DNA of 5,664 nucleotides, from NCBI GenBank assembly GCA_026421135.1, contig JAPKCR010000189.1, positions 1 through 5,664 of the forward strand. The letters run 5' to 3'. The notes beneath the pieces were generated by a model. That model made no database searches and was not told the origin of the DNA. It was given only the letters and a program-made list of their open reading frames with translations. Numbering within the stretch: the first letter of the stretch is position 1; every line of letters begins with the position of its first letter. Below are positions 5,625-5,664 of this stretch, in pieces. A program made the position numbers and the translations under genes. The DNA comes from Sulfitobacter sp. GTDB taxonomy: Bacteria > Pseudomonadota > Alphaproteobacteria > Rhodobacterales > Rhodobacteraceae.

Positions 5625-5664
5625 GCCGAGAACAAAGTGACATCACAGTCAGCGGCCAATGACA

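Noticed and set aside
4916..5659. A 247-codon minus-strand open frame across the BMC genes
   Set aside because: It lies antisense to two unmistakable shell genes and the start of the next ORF, and its product is Cys/Arg/His-rich with no recognisable domain. It is a shadow of the coding frames.

Overview
The window is a compact, moderately GC-rich bacterial locus (mid-50s percent by eye). Gene style, GAGG/AAGGA ribosome binding sites and protein flavour suggest an alphaproteobacterium, probably a Rhodobacterales/Roseobacter-type marine organism. That taxon is an inference from appearance, not from a marker gene.

Layout, left to right. Positions 1-104 hold the last codons of a plus-strand gene, tentatively the C-terminus of a GXGXG-domain glutamate-synthase-like subunit (MgsB/GlxC type). 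A 479-residue FMN/Fe-S glutamate-synthase-domain protein of the MgsC/GlxD type follows (162-1601), and a class-I glutamine amidotransferase overlaps its stop codon through a GTG start (1598-2284). A sarcosine-oxidase-like FAD amine/amino acid oxidase runs convergently on the minus strand (2318-3460). A 93-bp divergent promoter region with a perfect CTGTATACAG palindrome separates it from a second plus-strand operon: a glutamine-synthetase-like gamma-glutamyl ligase (3554-4846), a EutN/CcmL pentameric microcompartment vertex protein (4847-5110), a BMC-H hexameric shell protein (5153-5464), and the start of a Rossmann-like gene broken by an in-frame TAG (from 5487).

Together the genes look like part of a bacterial microcompartment locus built around gamma-glutamylated amines. 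A GS-like ligase could attach glutamate to an amine, a flavin oxidase could oxidise the amine or its glutamyl adduct, and the MgsC-like protein and the class-I amidotransferase could transfer or release the gamma-glutamyl group. The shell proteins would enclose some of these steps. No aldehyde dehydrogenase, alcohol dehydrogenase, phosphotransacylase or other textbook metabolosome core enzyme is visible here, so the cargo and substrate are unknown. No tRNA, rRNA, CRISPR array or insertion sequence was seen.
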